Positions 51,028-60,267 of a stretch of DNA of 64,000 nucleotides are shown here, piece after piece. The DNA is from an uncultured Bacilli bacterium (GTDB taxonomy: Bacteria > Bacillota_I > Bacilli_A > RF39 > UBA660), in the NCBI GenBank assembly GCA_934101425.1, contig CAKOQQ010000003.1, positions 1 through 64,000 of the forward strand, read 5' to 3'. Position numbers and translations under genes: made by a program. The notes beneath the pieces were generated by a model. It was given only the letters and a program-made list of their open reading frames with translations, had not been told where the DNA came from and did no database searches. How positions within the stretch are numbered: position 1 is the first letter of the stretch; each line of letters begins with the position of its first letter.

Positions 51028-51279
51028 TCAATCACCTTTCCTCAATTTCTGTAAATTATGAACAACATCATATGTGCCACCTGCTATTACTCCACTAAGT
51101 GCTAAGGCCACTTCAAAATCTTTTGTTATAATCCACTCTATTATAGCTACAATAAGACCTACTAATATATTTTGTAAAGGTATTAAATTGTTACTTATAA
51201 ATTTATATTTTTTAGCTATAGTTGCAAGAACAAATGAAACTATCATAGTAATTATCATAAGTATATTATCAAAATTCAT
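51028..51279 (-). CDS. Phage holin
   Basis: 83 residues with two to three membrane helices (about 5-20, 33-52, 55-72) and the holin-type motif NNLIPLQNILVGLIVAIIEW followed by AGGTYDVVHNLQKL. This fits the phage holin family of Bacillota prophages (Hol44-like). The endolysin start is 1 base after this stop. Both genes lie just beyond the 3' end of ssrA, a favoured phage integration site. Confidence 0.8.
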   Translation of the reverse strand: MNFDNILMIITMIVSFVLATIAKKYKFISNNLIPLQNILVGLIVAIIEWIITKDFEVALALSGVIAGGTYDVVHNLQKLRKGD

Positions 51280-51339
51280 AACTACCTCCTACATTTATTT
51301 TATTAACTTAAATAGTTATTGATTACTTCTTATATCTAT

Positions 51340-51372
51340 AAAAAAAGAAAATGATTATTCATTTTCTTTTTT
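51340..51372 (-). terminator. Terminator after the 51371-51577 gene
   Basis: GAAAATGA (51347-51354) and TCATTTTC (51359-51366) with a T7 tract on the minus strand. Confidence 0.8.
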
Positions 51373-51577
51373 AATTTGTATGATAAACTAATACAAATTT
51401 TTCTTTCATAGATATTTTTTTAACTTCGTATCCATAACATAATAGTTCTTTTTTATGCTTTAAAAATGAGTGATCAATATCAAAACCTAATATAGTTTTT
51501 ATATCATTAAAACTTAATTTATATTCTATCTTATTATTTTCTTTTATATAAATCCATAAAGGTTCATATTTACTCAT
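51371..51577 (-). CDS. Small DUF7662-like protein
   Basis: 68 residues from the ATG at 51577 (MSKYEPLWIYIKENNKIEYK). The pattern SKYEPLW..IK....I..SF..I..ILGF....SFLKHKKEL is that of small DUF7662-type proteins associated with regulators and mobile DNA. The function is unknown. It sits between the tmRNA 3' end and the holin gene, in the region where an integrated element would begin. Confidence 0.65.
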   Translation of the reverse strand: MSKYEPLWIYIKENNKIEYKLSFNDIKTILGFDIDHSFLKHKKELLCYGYEVKKISMKEKFVLVYHTN

Positions 51578-51658
51578 AACTATGCCTTCCATTTCTATTT
51601 TTAATTAACTTAAATTATTATATTAAAAAAATGAACATAACGTTCATTAAAATACATT

Positions 51659-51996
51659 TGGTGGAGATGAGGAGAATCGAACTCCTGTCCAAAAATAAAT
51701 TCCTATAAAATTCTACAAGCTTAGTCAGTTATTAAAAATCCTAATACTAAGTCAACTAACAAACTCTATATTATTAAGTCTATTAATATTCATTCTTATA
51801 GCTAGACAATATAAGAATATATCCTACTAAGTGAGCTTCTTATATCCCCGTAGGAAAAAGATAAAAGAAGCAGCTCGCAATTCTATTAAGCGAAAGCTAA
51901 TTGATTTCTGTTTCCAGATATTTTTGTTTGTACTTAACGCGTACCTTCGGCCTGCCTTTCATAGTTCATTATCCCTGTCGAAACCTAAGCATCCCC
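51659..51996 (-). ncRNA. ssrA: Transfer-messenger RNA
   Basis: Rescues stalled ribosomes together with SmpB. On the minus strand the 5' end GGGGATG (51996-51990) pairs with the 3' CATCTCC, the T-arm GGAGTTCGATTCTCC and CCA end (51661-51659, encoded) are seen, as is TTTCGACAGGG near the 5' end. The tag frame ends GNRNQLAFA then stop (51886-51888), read through about 51912, with the resume codon near 51933-51928. LAFA replaces the LALAA ending common in bacilli. About 338 nt. Confidence 0.95.
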
Positions 51997-52048
51997 AAGT
52001 AGCATCATTATAGCACAAAAAGAGTATTTTTTCAATAAAAAAGGATGA

Positions 52049-52315
52049 TTAAGCACCTTTAGCTAATTCATCCATAATTCCTTGTAATTCTGTCCATACT
52101 GCATCATCATCAATACCAGCTAGTTCTATAGAACCATCAGATTTTTCAATAACTTCAGAAGTATACAGATTAACATTACCTTCACCATCTTCAATATTAT
52201 CAGTATAAATCAAATATTTCTTATTATTTGAATGTAATGTTAAATATGTTACAATTTCAACTTCCTTTACATTACCATTTTGATCAGTAATCTTTAATAA
52301 TTTTTTATCATCCAT
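52049..52315 (-). CDS. DUF1292-type protein
   Basis: 88 residues. The pattern LKITDQNGNVKEVEIVTYL, KYLIYTDNIEDGEGNVNLYT and IDDDAVWTELQGIMDELAKG is that of the DUF1292 family, small conserved proteins of bacilli such as YrzB. Role unknown. It follows smpB by 2 bases and stands next to ssrA. Confidence 0.82.
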   Translation of the reverse strand: MDDKKLLKITDQNGNVKEVEIVTYLTLHSNNKKYLIYTDNIEDGEGNVNLYTSEVIEKSDGSIELAGIDDDAVWTELQGIMDELAKGA

Positions 52316-52317
52316 TT

Positions 52318-52755
52318 TTATTCTCCTTTCATTTTTTGTCTAAGTTCTCTTTCCATATCTCTTTTCTTAATTGTTTCTCTTTTATCATAAAGTTTTTTAC
52401 CTTTACAGATACCAAGTAGAACTTTAACTTTATTTTTAACAAAATACATCTTTAAAGGAATTAGTGTATATCCTTCAATTCTTATTTTATCATTTAATTT
52501 TAATATTTCTTTTTTATGAAGTAATAATTTTCTCGTTCTAGTTTCTTCATGATTAAATATATTACCTTCTTCATATAAACTTATATGTGTATTTAATAAA
52601 TATGCTTCACCATTTTTAATAATTGCATAACTATCTTTTAAGTTTACACTACCATTTCTTATTGATTTTACTTCAGTGCCTACCAATTCTATACCACATT
52701 CTATTTCTTCTAAAATATTATAATCATATTTAGCTTTTCTATTATTTATTTCCAT
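52318..52755 (-). CDS. smpB: SsrA-binding protein SmpB
   Basis: Brings tmRNA to stalled ribosomes. 145 residues of OB fold: YDYNILEEIECGIELVGTEV KSIRNGSVNLKDSY, ISLYEEGNIFNHEETRTRKL, PLKMYFVKNKVKVLLGICKG KKLYDKRETIKKRDMERELR. The basic C-terminal tail is present. Adjoining ssrA on the 5' side, with rnr two genes upstream, the normal decay-and-rescue neighbourhood. Confidence 0.96.
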   Translation of the reverse strand: MEINNRKAKYDYNILEEIECGIELVGTEVKSIRNGSVNLKDSYAIIKNGEAYLLNTHISLYEEGNIFNHEETRTRKLLLHKKEILKLNDKIRIEGYTLIPLKMYFVKNKVKVLLGICKGKKLYDKRETIKKRDMERELRQKMKGE

Positions 52756-53903
52756 TATTTAAAAAACCCCATTTGTATATTTTTATTATTATATTTGTTA
52801 ACAATACCCATATATTTTTTATATACATTTTCATGATTAGCTAGCATAGAATCCGTTACTTGCGTAAATGGTATTACTTGAAAGTCTGTTGAAGCATAAG
52901 AAGAAGTAGCACTAGATTTAACCCAAGTCAAATCGGCTTTTACATTAGTTATTTTTACTGAACTCTTACCATTTTCAACATGTTTTTCTACATCAAAAGC
53001 AACTGTAAGACCAATATTCTTTTCAGTACCAAGTACCCACTGATTAGATATCATATTACCAAGTGAATAAATAACTAATGTGTCATCTATAAAGGTAACT
53101 GGTTGTAAAACATGTGGATGATGTCCAATTATAACATCAACACCCAAGCTAGCTAAATAATTAGCTTCTCTTTTTTGTTCACTTGTAGGTTCTAAAACAT
53201 ATTCTGTTCCCCAGTGCATAGATACCATAAGTACATCTACTTTATCTCTAATTTTTTCTATATCTTGTTTTGCTTTAGCATCACTATATAAGTTTATTAA
53301 ATATTCTTTTCCACTAGGAACTGAAAGACCATTTGTTCCATAAGCATATGAAAGTATAGCGTATGTTATACCATTCATTTCTTTAATTACAATATTATTT
53401 CTTTCGGTAGAATTAGTATAACTGCCTATTGCATAAATTCCTTCTTTATTCTTCCAAAAATTAGCAGAATAAGTAGCTCCTACACTACCTTTATCCATTG
53501 TATGGTTGCTAGCTAAGTTAACTACATTAAATCCTGTAGCAATAAGATCATTACCTATTGCATCAGGAGAATTAAATGTTGGATATCCACTAACCCCTAA
53601 ACTAGCTCCTCCAATTACTGTTTCTTGATTATAAAATTTAAGATCATAATCAGATATTATTTTTTCAACTTCAGTAAACATCTTTTTAAAATTATAAGTA
53701 CTAGAGTTTCTTTTTGCATCATTATATACAGCTGGATGAATTAAAGCATCTCCAAAAGTTATCATAGAGAATTTATAATCATATGAACTTTCTTCTTTCA
53801 CTTCTAAAGTATTAGTTGTTTTTCTCTTTAATTCAGTATTATCACAGCCAGTAATAACAAAACATAAACTAAAAATCAAAAAGATGTTTAAAAGTTTTTT
53901 CAT
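52755..53903 (-). CDS. CapA/PgsA-type metallophosphatase lipoprotein
   Basis: 382 residues. Lipobox FVITGC at about 17-20. The body has the CapA fold: SMITFGDALIHPAVYNDAKR, DLKFYNQETVIGG, NVVNLASNHTMDKGSVG and the metal-site GHHPHVLQPV. CapA-like proteins in other bacteria support poly-gamma-glutamate capsule synthesis; there are no capB/capC genes here, so the substrate is unknown. Its stop touches the smpB ATG, so the operon is rnr-capA-like-smpB. Confidence 0.85.
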   Translation of the reverse strand: MKKLLNIFLIFSLCFVITGCDNTELKRKTTNTLEVKEESSYDYKFSMITFGDALIHPAVYNDAKRNSSTYNFKKMFTEVEKIISDYDLKFYNQETVIGGASLGVSGYPTFNSPDAIGNDLIATGFNVVNLASNHTMDKGSVGATYSANFWKNKEGIYAIGSYTNSTERNNIVIKEMNGITYAILSYAYGTNGLSVPSGKEYLINLYSDAKAKQDIEKIRDKVDVLMVSMHWGTEYVLEPTSEQKREANYLASLGVDVIIGHHPHVLQPVTFIDDTLVIYSLGNMISNQWVLGTEKNIGLTVAFDVEKHVENGKSSVKITNVKADLTWVKSSATSSYASTDFQVIPFTQVTDSMLANHENVYKKYMGIVNKYNNKNIQMGFFK

Positions 53904-56008
53904 TTTTTTAGCTCCTTAACTTTTGCAATTTCAAAATCTACTGTTCTAGTATCTTTATTAGCATTTACACAAGTTACTCTTACATTATCACCTAGTCTAT
54001 ATCTAGTTTTTTTATCATTACTTATAAGCGAGAATGTATCTTCGTCATATGTATAAATTCCATCTAGTCTATCTAATTTTACAAGACCTTCTATTAAATT
54101 TTCAAGTCCTACAAACATACCAAAACTTGTTACACCTGTAATTAAGCCATCATATTCTTCACCTATATGTTTCATCATATATTCAGCTTTCTTCATATCA
54201 TCAACAGCTCTTTCACATTCAACTGCAAGGCGTTCTTGTTTTGATGCATGACTAGTAAGTTCTGGAAGTATGCTTTCTAAATATGTAATAGTTTCTGGAC
54301 TCATATCATGTTCTATTAAATACTTTTTAAGTAATCTATGAACAGTTAAGTCTGGATATCTTCTTATTGGTGAAGTAAAGTGAGTATAACACTTACTTGC
54401 AAGACCAAAGTGACCTATATTATTAGGATCATAAGTTGCCTTTTGCATACTTCTTAAAAGTAAATTTGATAATACATAAAATTCTTTTTTATCTTTTAAA
54501 TCATCAAGAATTTTTTGCATAACTTTTGGAGTTATTTTATCAGTTTTTTCTACCTTATATCCTAATACTCTTAATAACTTTTTAAAACTTTCGATCTTTT
54601 CTTCATTAGGTTCACCATGTATTCTATAAACAAATGGTAAATCCATAAAATATATAGTAGATGCTACAGTTTCATTAGCAGCAATCATAAAGTCTTCAAT
54701 TAAGTTTTCACCAGCTCCACGATATCTCTTTACAACATCAATAGCTTCACCTTTTTCATCAACTATAATTTTAGCTTCATCAATATCAAATTCTATATAT
54801 CCTCTACCAACTTTTTCTTTTCTTAATATTTTAGCTAATTTACCCATTTCAAGTAAATCTTTTGCAAATGGTTCATATCCTTCAGGAATAACACCATCTT
54901 CTAATATTTTATTAACATTTTTATAAGTCATTTTCTTTCTTGATCTTATAATACTTGGGAATATATCACTATCTACTATTTTACCAGTTGGATCAATTTC
55001 CATTTCACAAGACATTGCTAATCTATCAACATCTTCATTTAAAGAACAGATACCATTAGATAAAATATGAGGTAACATAGGTATAACACTATTAGCTAAA
55101 TAAACACTTGTTCCACGTGAATAAGCTTCTTTTTCAATAGCACTACCCATCTTTACATAATGACTTACATCAGCAATATGTACACCTAATTTATAATTGC
55201 CATTAGGTAATTTTTCAATTGATATAGCATCATCTACATCTTTAGTGTCATCCCCATCAATAGTAAATATAACCTTATCTCTTAAATCTCTACCAATTTT
55301 TAATCTTTCTTTTATTTCTGCTTCACTTAATTCATAAGGAATACTTTCTAATTCTTTTTCTACTTCATCTGGAAAAGTATCATTTATTCCTAAACCTGCT
55401 ACTATACTTAAAATATCAACACCTGGATCATTTTTATGACCAAGTATTCTAACTACTTCACCATTATATAAATTTTTTCTTATTTGATTTAGTATTTTAA
55501 CTAATACTTTATGTCCATCCATAGCTCCCATAGTTTTCTTATTATCAATTTTTACATCAATATTTAATCTAGGATCATCTACGTCAACATAACATTTTTT
55601 CTTTTCGTAAAAGAATTCACCTACAACACTATCTAAACTTCTAGATAAAACTTTTACAACACGACCTTCATTTTTTTCACGATTAGTATATTCAACAACA
55701 ACTTGATCTCCATGTAAAGCTCCATTTAAATTTCTTCTTTCAATATAAATGTCTTCACTACCAGGTACTTGTACAAAACCAAAACCTTTAGGATTAGCTG
55801 AAAAAACACCAACTGCTAGATTATGATTATCAAATAGCATATAATTATCTTTTTTAGTTCTAGCAACTGCTAAAGTATTTTCCATTTTCTTTAATACTTT
55901 ATTTAGTTCTTTTATGTCTCTTACACTAAGGTTTAAAGCGCTTGCAATTTCTTCCACGCTTAAAGCTTTATTAGCTTTCTTTAATAGTTCAATTATTCGT
56001 TCTTCCAT
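53900..56008 (-). CDS. rnr: Ribonuclease R
   Basis: 3'-5' exoribonuclease. From the ATG at 56008 (702 residues) it has a helix-turn-helix start (ALSVEEIASALNLSVRDIKE), two cold-shock domains, the RNB core with TIDGDDTKDVDDAISIEKL (catalytic aspartates, about 255-274) and GHFGLASKCYTHFTSPIRRYPDL, then a C-terminal S1 domain (GLITGVTSFGMFVGLENLIE) with a short basic end. Works with SmpB/tmRNA in quality control of stalled messages; it sits in the same operon. Confidence 0.96.
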   Translation of the reverse strand: MEERIIELLKKANKALSVEEIASALNLSVRDIKELNKVLKKMENTLAVARTKKDNYMLFDNHNLAVGVFSANPKGFGFVQVPGSEDIYIERRNLNGALHGDQVVVEYTNREKNEGRVVKVLSRSLDSVVGEFFYEKKKCYVDVDDPRLNIDVKIDNKKTMGAMDGHKVLVKILNQIRKNLYNGEVVRILGHKNDPGVDILSIVAGLGINDTFPDEVEKELESIPYELSEAEIKERLKIGRDLRDKVIFTIDGDDTKDVDDAISIEKLPNGNYKLGVHIADVSHYVKMGSAIEKEAYSRGTSVYLANSVIPMLPHILSNGICSLNEDVDRLAMSCEMEIDPTGKIVDSDIFPSIIRSRKKMTYKNVNKILEDGVIPEGYEPFAKDLLEMGKLAKILRKEKVGRGYIEFDIDEAKIIVDEKGEAIDVVKRYRGAGENLIEDFMIAANETVASTIYFMDLPFVYRIHGEPNEEKIESFKKLLRVLGYKVEKTDKITPKVMQKILDDLKDKKEFYVLSNLLLRSMQKATYDPNNIGHFGLASKCYTHFTSPIRRYPDLTVHRLLKKYLIEHDMSPETITYLESILPELTSHASKQERLAVECERAVDDMKKAEYMMKHIGEEYDGLITGVTSFGMFVGLENLIEGLVKLDRLDGIYTYDEDTFSLISNDKKTRYRLGDNVRVTCVNANKDTRTVDFEIAKVKELKK

Positions 56009-56063
56009 ATACTCCACCCCAATTATATTATAAAGCAAAATAAAAGAAAAATATAGTAGTTAA

Positions 56064-56096
56064 AAGAAAAAAATATCATTTTTCAGATATTTCTTT
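56064..56096 (-). terminator. Terminator after rmuC
   Basis: AAATATC (56071-56077) pairs with GATATTT (56086-56092); T-rich DNA follows on the minus strand. Confidence 0.6.
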
Positions 56097-57146
56097 TTTA
56101 TTTTCGATTTCAACTGAATTTATAGAATCAAATCTCTTAGTAATCTTATCAGAAGTAGTATACAAATCCTTTACTTCTTTGCTTACACTGTCAATACTTC
56201 TTGATAGCTTATCCCATCTATCTTTATATCTTCTAAATTCTTCACTAAGTAAATTTAATTCTTTATGAATAATAGATGCATATTTATCTTTTTCTATATT
56301 CTTCATTATAACTTCAATAGTAGTTAATGTGCTTATAAGCGTTGTTGGAGAAACAAGCCATACCTTATTTTTATATGCATAACTAAGTAAATCGTTATGA
56401 TAAGCATTTATTTCTGCAAATATTGCTTCCGCAGGTAAAAATAATATTGCTTGATTACTTGTTACATTAGGAATAATATATTTAGAGCTTATGGCATCAA
56501 TATGTTTCTTTACATCCGCTTTAAACAGTTTTTCTGCTTCTTTACGTTCAAATTCTGTATTATTTTTATCAACCATTCTTTGATAATTTTCAAGTGGAAA
56601 TTTTGAGTCTATAGCTATTGTTCCTAAAGGTTCTGGAGCAAATAAAACACAATCAGCTATTGTTCCATTAGAAAAAGGATATTGCATTCTATATATTTTA
56701 TCATTTTCACCAAATACACTACTCATTATATGTTTTAAATTAACTTCTCCAAAAATACCTCTAGTTTTTTTATCTGTAAGTATACCCTGTAAAGATATAA
56801 TGTCACTTGACAAATGATCTATTTTCTTTTGTGCTTCATCTATTTTTGTAAGTCTTTCAAGTACATTATTAAAAGTTTTAGATGTCTTATCAAAGTTTTC
56901 ATCAATTCTTTCATTTACTTTTTCATTTAATGATTTTATTCTTAAATCTAATCTTTCACTTAAATTAATAAAATCTTCATTTAAGTTCTTATTTATATCA
57001 GACTTAAAATCACCTAATTCTTTTATAGTATTAGTTTCTAATTTACCAAGTCTTTCTGTTATATTACTTTCATTTACATTTTTCATAAGTGAAATTACAC
57101 TTATTATTAAAATTACTACTAATAAACCAATTATTATATATTCCAT
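56076..57146 (-). CDS. rmuC: RmuC-like DNA recombination protein
   Basis: 356 residues: an N-terminal membrane helix (2-20), coiled coil (about 30-120), and the RmuC nuclease-like domain with RGIFGEVNLKHIM, DCVLFAPEPLGTIAIDSKFP LENYQRM (the PD-(D/E)xK-like part: D...SK), LFLPAEAIFAEINAYHNDLL and VWLVSPTTLISTLTTIEVIM. RmuC limits inversion at short repeats in E. coli. Head of the rnr neighbourhood but ends in its own terminator. Confidence 0.95.
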   Translation of the reverse strand: MEYIIIGLLVVILIISVISLMKNVNESNITERLGKLETNTIKELGDFKSDINKNLNEDFINLSERLDLRIKSLNEKVNERIDENFDKTSKTFNNVLERLTKIDEAQKKIDHLSSDIISLQGILTDKKTRGIFGEVNLKHIMSSVFGENDKIYRMQYPFSNGTIADCVLFAPEPLGTIAIDSKFPLENYQRMVDKNNTEFERKEAEKLFKADVKKHIDAISSKYIIPNVTSNQAILFLPAEAIFAEINAYHNDLLSYAYKNKVWLVSPTTLISTLTTIEVIMKNIEKDKYASIIHKELNLLSEEFRRYKDRWDKLSRSIDSVSKEVKDLYTTSDKITKRFDSINSVEIENKKEISEK

Positions 57147-57154
57147 ACTACCTC

Positions 57155-57739
57155 CTACTTTATATTAAATTTAATACTAACTATTTTTGATATTCCATAT
57201 ACTATGATCATTATAAGTAATGTTCTAATAAATATCCATACATTTGTAATACTTTCAATAAATGATGTCCCTATATATCCCCAAAAATATACAATAGATA
57301 TTTTTGCTACTACTACAGCAGCTAAAAATTTTTTAAATGATATTTTTGATAACCCTGCTGCTATATTTACAGCAAATGCAGCTGTAAATGGCAAAGCTGT
57401 AATCATTACTAGTGCTGTATAACTTATATTTGATATTCTATCCATTAAATCTTTATATTTATCTTTTTTTATATGCTTATATAATTTATCACTAAAACCT
57501 TTTCTAAATATCATGAAAGCTATAACACAACCAGTAATAGTTCCTATCCAAGATATAAGAAATCCTACTACATTACCAAAAACAAGTTTATTTATTGCTA
57601 TAAAAACAGCTAATGGTAAAAAAGGTAATATAGATTCTAAAACTACTATCAAAAATCCAACTAATAGTGATATAAAAATGTTATTATTTAAGACAATATT
57701 TTCTAAATACTCAATAATATTATGTATTAATTGAACCAT
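57155..57739 (-). CDS. TVP38/DedA-type membrane protein
   Basis: 194 residues with about five membrane helices and the VTT domain features LESILPFLPLAVFIAINKLVFGN VVGFLISWIGTITGC (about 35-72) and ALPFTAAFAVNIAAGLSKISF (about 116-136). Members flip or scramble phospholipids in other organisms. Substrate unknown. A 9-base gap separates it from rmuC, so they may share a message. Confidence 0.85.
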   Translation of the reverse strand: MVQLIHNIIEYLENIVLNNNIFISLLVGFLIVVLESILPFLPLAVFIAINKLVFGNVVGFLISWIGTITGCVIAFMIFRKGFSDKLYKHIKKDKYKDLMDRISNISYTALVMITALPFTAAFAVNIAAGLSKISFKKFLAAVVVAKISIVYFWGYIGTSFIESITNVWIFIRTLLIMIIVYGISKIVSIKFNIK

Positions 57740-57763
57740 ATTATCACCTATTTAATTATATCA

Positions 57764-57796
57764 CAAAAAGAGAAATAACAATAATTATTTCTCTAG
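57764..57796 (-). terminator. Terminator after the rhodanese gene
   Basis: AGAGAAATAA (57769-57778) pairs with TTATTTCTCT (57785-57794); a T-tract follows on the minus strand. Confidence 0.75.
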
Positions 57797-58078
57797 TAAA
57801 TAACTCTCATATCCACCTAGTATATTTTTTACTTTATATCCTAGTTTCGATAAATAATTGCATACTTGTAAACTTGTTTTACCATACTGACAATAAATAT
57901 AATATGTATCATATTTATTCAAGTATTTATAATGATTAGTTACAAGTAAAACTTTAGGAATGTTTTTTGCATTTGGTATATGACTATTATTATATTTTTC
58001 AACACTTCGAATATCAATAATATTATCTTTTATGCCAGATATTTCTTTTGCACTTACACTTGAAATCAAAAAAATCAC
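57785..58078 (-). CDS. Rhodanese-like sulfurtransferase domain protein
   Basis: 97 residues at the listed GTG start: ISAKE-type opening (VSAKEISGIKDNIIDIRSVE), YNNSHIPNAKNIPK, the active loop YIYCQYGKTS with Cys, and YKVKNILGGYESYL. An intact catalytic loop CQYGKT suggests sulfur transfer. The start is uncertain: GTG at 58078 has no spaced ribosome site, while TTG at 58069 has AGGGTG 7 bases upstream. The initial bases overlap a bidirectional hairpin. Confidence 0.85.
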   Translation of the reverse strand: MIFLISSVSAKEISGIKDNIIDIRSVEKYNNSHIPNAKNIPKVLLVTNHYKYLNKYDTYYIYCQYGKTSLQVCNYLSKLGYKVKNILGGYESYLLEK

Positions 58079-58118
58079 CCTAATATATTATATGATTTAT
58101 ATATAACTATTAGAGTGT
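58073..58118. terminator. Bidirectional hairpin between traG-like and rhodanese genes
   Basis: CACCCTAATA (58076-58085) pairs with TATTAGAGTG (58108-58117) around a long loop (on the minus strand the mismatch becomes a G-U pair), with T7 on both strands. It ends the VirD4 gene on the minus strand and covers the start of the rhodanese gene. Confidence 0.6.
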
Positions 58119-58125
58119 TTTTTTA

Positions 58126-60258
58126 CTAATCATCATTGAAGAAATCATCAAAGAACTGATCATCATTAACATAATTTTTAGATTGTTCCGTAGGTTCATT
58201 TACAATTTCTACTTTTGATTCAACTTTAGGCACTGGTTTTGGTGTTTCCACTTTAGGAGCCACAACTTCAGTTTTAGGTTTTAAACTTTCAGGATTAAAA
58301 ATAGACATACCAGGTTTATTTTGTTCCATATTAAGTTTATTTGCCATATCATTTATTTCGGCTTTATCTTTATTTTCTTGAGCTTCAAGTTCAGCTATTC
58401 TAGCATCAATTCTCTTAACAAGTTCATCCATATTAAGTCCACCACTAGGTTTCTTAGGGGTATTATTAGTGATTGGTGGTATATATGGAGATGATGATGA
58501 TGATGTAGTTTCTGAAGTGTTATTAGTACCTAACATTTCCTTTATTTTTTCTTCTTTTTTCTTTTCAACAAATGTTTTTAAATCAAATAATGCAATCTTC
58601 TTTTTATCTCTTAAAGGATATGCTGCATTAGCATAAGACTTGCCCCAACTATGATTTTTTTCCATTTGCCAGAAATAAGTCATTTTTGTTTTAAATGGCA
58701 TCATTCTTGTTCTAATTACAATAATAGTTCCTTCTGGAAGTCTTTGTAAATCTGATACCGTAACGAGTGGTGTAGAAGCTGTTTTATCCTTTTCTTTAGA
58801 TTTTTCTTCTCCACACATCTTACTTATTTCTTCTAAGGCTGCAAGTTCACTACTTATTAAATAAATAATATTACCGCAGTTACCTTTTATTGTTTCACCA
58901 TTTTCCTTACCATACACTTGTGTTAATTGGGCAAAGTTTTGAATAATGAAACTAAATCTTATTTGTCTACTACGAGCGGCAGTTACCATTGTAGTAACAT
59001 CTTTTAAAGGTGGCATATTTGCAAATTCATCTAGAATAAAATTTGTTCTATATGGTAATTTACCACCATTTTCTTGAGCTACGTCAATTAATGTTTCGTA
59101 ACATTGTTTAATAAATATAGTAACTAAAGGATGGTATGTTTTCTTTTCATCTTGTACTACTATAAATACAGCAGTTTTCTTTCTACCAATATCCTTCATA
59201 TCAAAGTCACTATTAGATAACATTTCAGATAAATTTTCTCTAGAAGAGAATAATTTTATCTTTTGTTTAAATACTGATAAGATACTACTCTTTGTTTCAT
59301 TTGGAGCCATAAGTGTACTAGCTACATTTATGTAAGCTGGTGATGATGGTTCCTTATTACTATAGTATTCCTTAATATAAGTTGTATTTCCAAACTTATC
59401 TTCACCAACTGTAGTCATTAAGTTAATACTATTTAAATTTATTTCTTCTTCTTTAGCATCATCAAATAATCCAAGAGCTAACCCTGTAAAATAGTCAGCA
59501 CTAGTTTTTTCCCAGAATGGATCTTGACCTTGAGCTGATTCATCATAAAGAATGTTTATAGCTAAGTCGTCTAAAAGTTCTATTGCTTTATCAGAATTAC
59601 CTTCCTTATATAATGAATAAGGAAGTGAAAGTGGATTCCAGGCATTACCTTTTTGTGGATCACGGAAATTAAGCAATACTATGTTATAACCTTTTTCTCT
59701 AAGTTCATTAGCATTCTTTTCATATATTTCACCTTTAGGGTCGGTGATAATCATTGATTCACCTTTTTTTGCTAATGATTTTACTTGTGGTTGAACTAAT
59801 ATTTGAGTTTTACCAGAACCAGTAGAACCAATTATTAAATTATGATATTCACCATTATCAACCCATAACTCTTTTCCATTATTTATAATAGGTATACCAG
59901 CTGCATCAGAGTGTTCTTGTCCTGGATAAACTCTTGATAATTGTTTTTTCATTTCTTTTTCAGTACACCATCTTGAATAACCTTTATCTTTTTTCTTAGA
60001 TGATGTAAATCCAAAGCCTTTTTCTCTATCAAAGAAATAAGAACCTACAGTAAATAATAAGAACATCATTACTAAGAAAAACATACATAATGTAAGAGCT
60101 ATATACTGTGGTAAAAATCCTTGAAATGTTACCCCTATAAATCGACCAGTATTAGCAAAGCTACCAAGATTTGATGCTCCTATTGAACACAAGAATAATA
60201 AAAATATTGAAAATAATATAAATATTAACCAGTCTTTCGGATCTGCTCTAAACTTCAT
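58126..60258 (-). CDS. VirD4/TraG-type coupling ATPase
   Basis: The type IV coupling protein takes DNA or protein substrates to a secretion channel. 710 residues: two N-terminal membrane helices (about 12-35, 55-80), Walker A IIGSTGSGKTQILVQPQ (about 142-158), Walker B FILDEFANMPPLKDV (about 405-420), and the family motifs IITDPKGEIYEKN, NAWNPLSLPYS, MVTAARSRQIRFSFIIQNFA and CGNIIYLIS. The C-terminal 150 residues form a linker, a coiled coil (RIDARIAELEAQENKDKAEI) and an acidic end (DDQFFDDFFNDD), often the substrate or relaxase contact. Neighbours point to a conjugation-like locus. Confidence 0.92.
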   Translation of the reverse strand: MKFRADPKDWLIFILFSIFLLFLCSIGASNLGSFANTGRFIGVTFQGFLPQYIALTLCMFFLVMMFLLFTVGSYFFDREKGFGFTSSKKKDKGYSRWCTEKEMKKQLSRVYPGQEHSDAAGIPIINNGKELWVDNGEYHNLIIGSTGSGKTQILVQPQVKSLAKKGESMIITDPKGEIYEKNANELREKGYNIVLLNFRDPQKGNAWNPLSLPYSLYKEGNSDKAIELLDDLAINILYDESAQGQDPFWEKTSADYFTGLALGLFDDAKEEEINLNSINLMTTVGEDKFGNTTYIKEYYSNKEPSSPAYINVASTLMAPNETKSSILSVFKQKIKLFSSRENLSEMLSNSDFDMKDIGRKKTAVFIVVQDEKKTYHPLVTIFIKQCYETLIDVAQENGGKLPYRTNFILDEFANMPPLKDVTTMVTAARSRQIRFSFIIQNFAQLTQVYGKENGETIKGNCGNIIYLISSELAALEEISKMCGEEKSKEKDKTASTPLVTVSDLQRLPEGTIIVIRTRMMPFKTKMTYFWQMEKNHSWGKSYANAAYPLRDKKKIALFDLKTFVEKKKEEKIKEMLGTNNTSETTSSSSSPYIPPITNNTPKKPSGGLNMDELVKRIDARIAELEAQENKDKAEINDMANKLNMEQNKPGMSIFNPESLKPKTEVVAPKVETPKPVPKVESKVEIVNEPTEQSKNYVNDDQFFDDFFNDD

Positions 60259-60267
60259 AAAACCCTC

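Noticed and set aside
51831..52013. Open frame across the tmRNA gene on the opposite strand
   Set aside because: It lies within the ssrA sequence and has no ribosome site.
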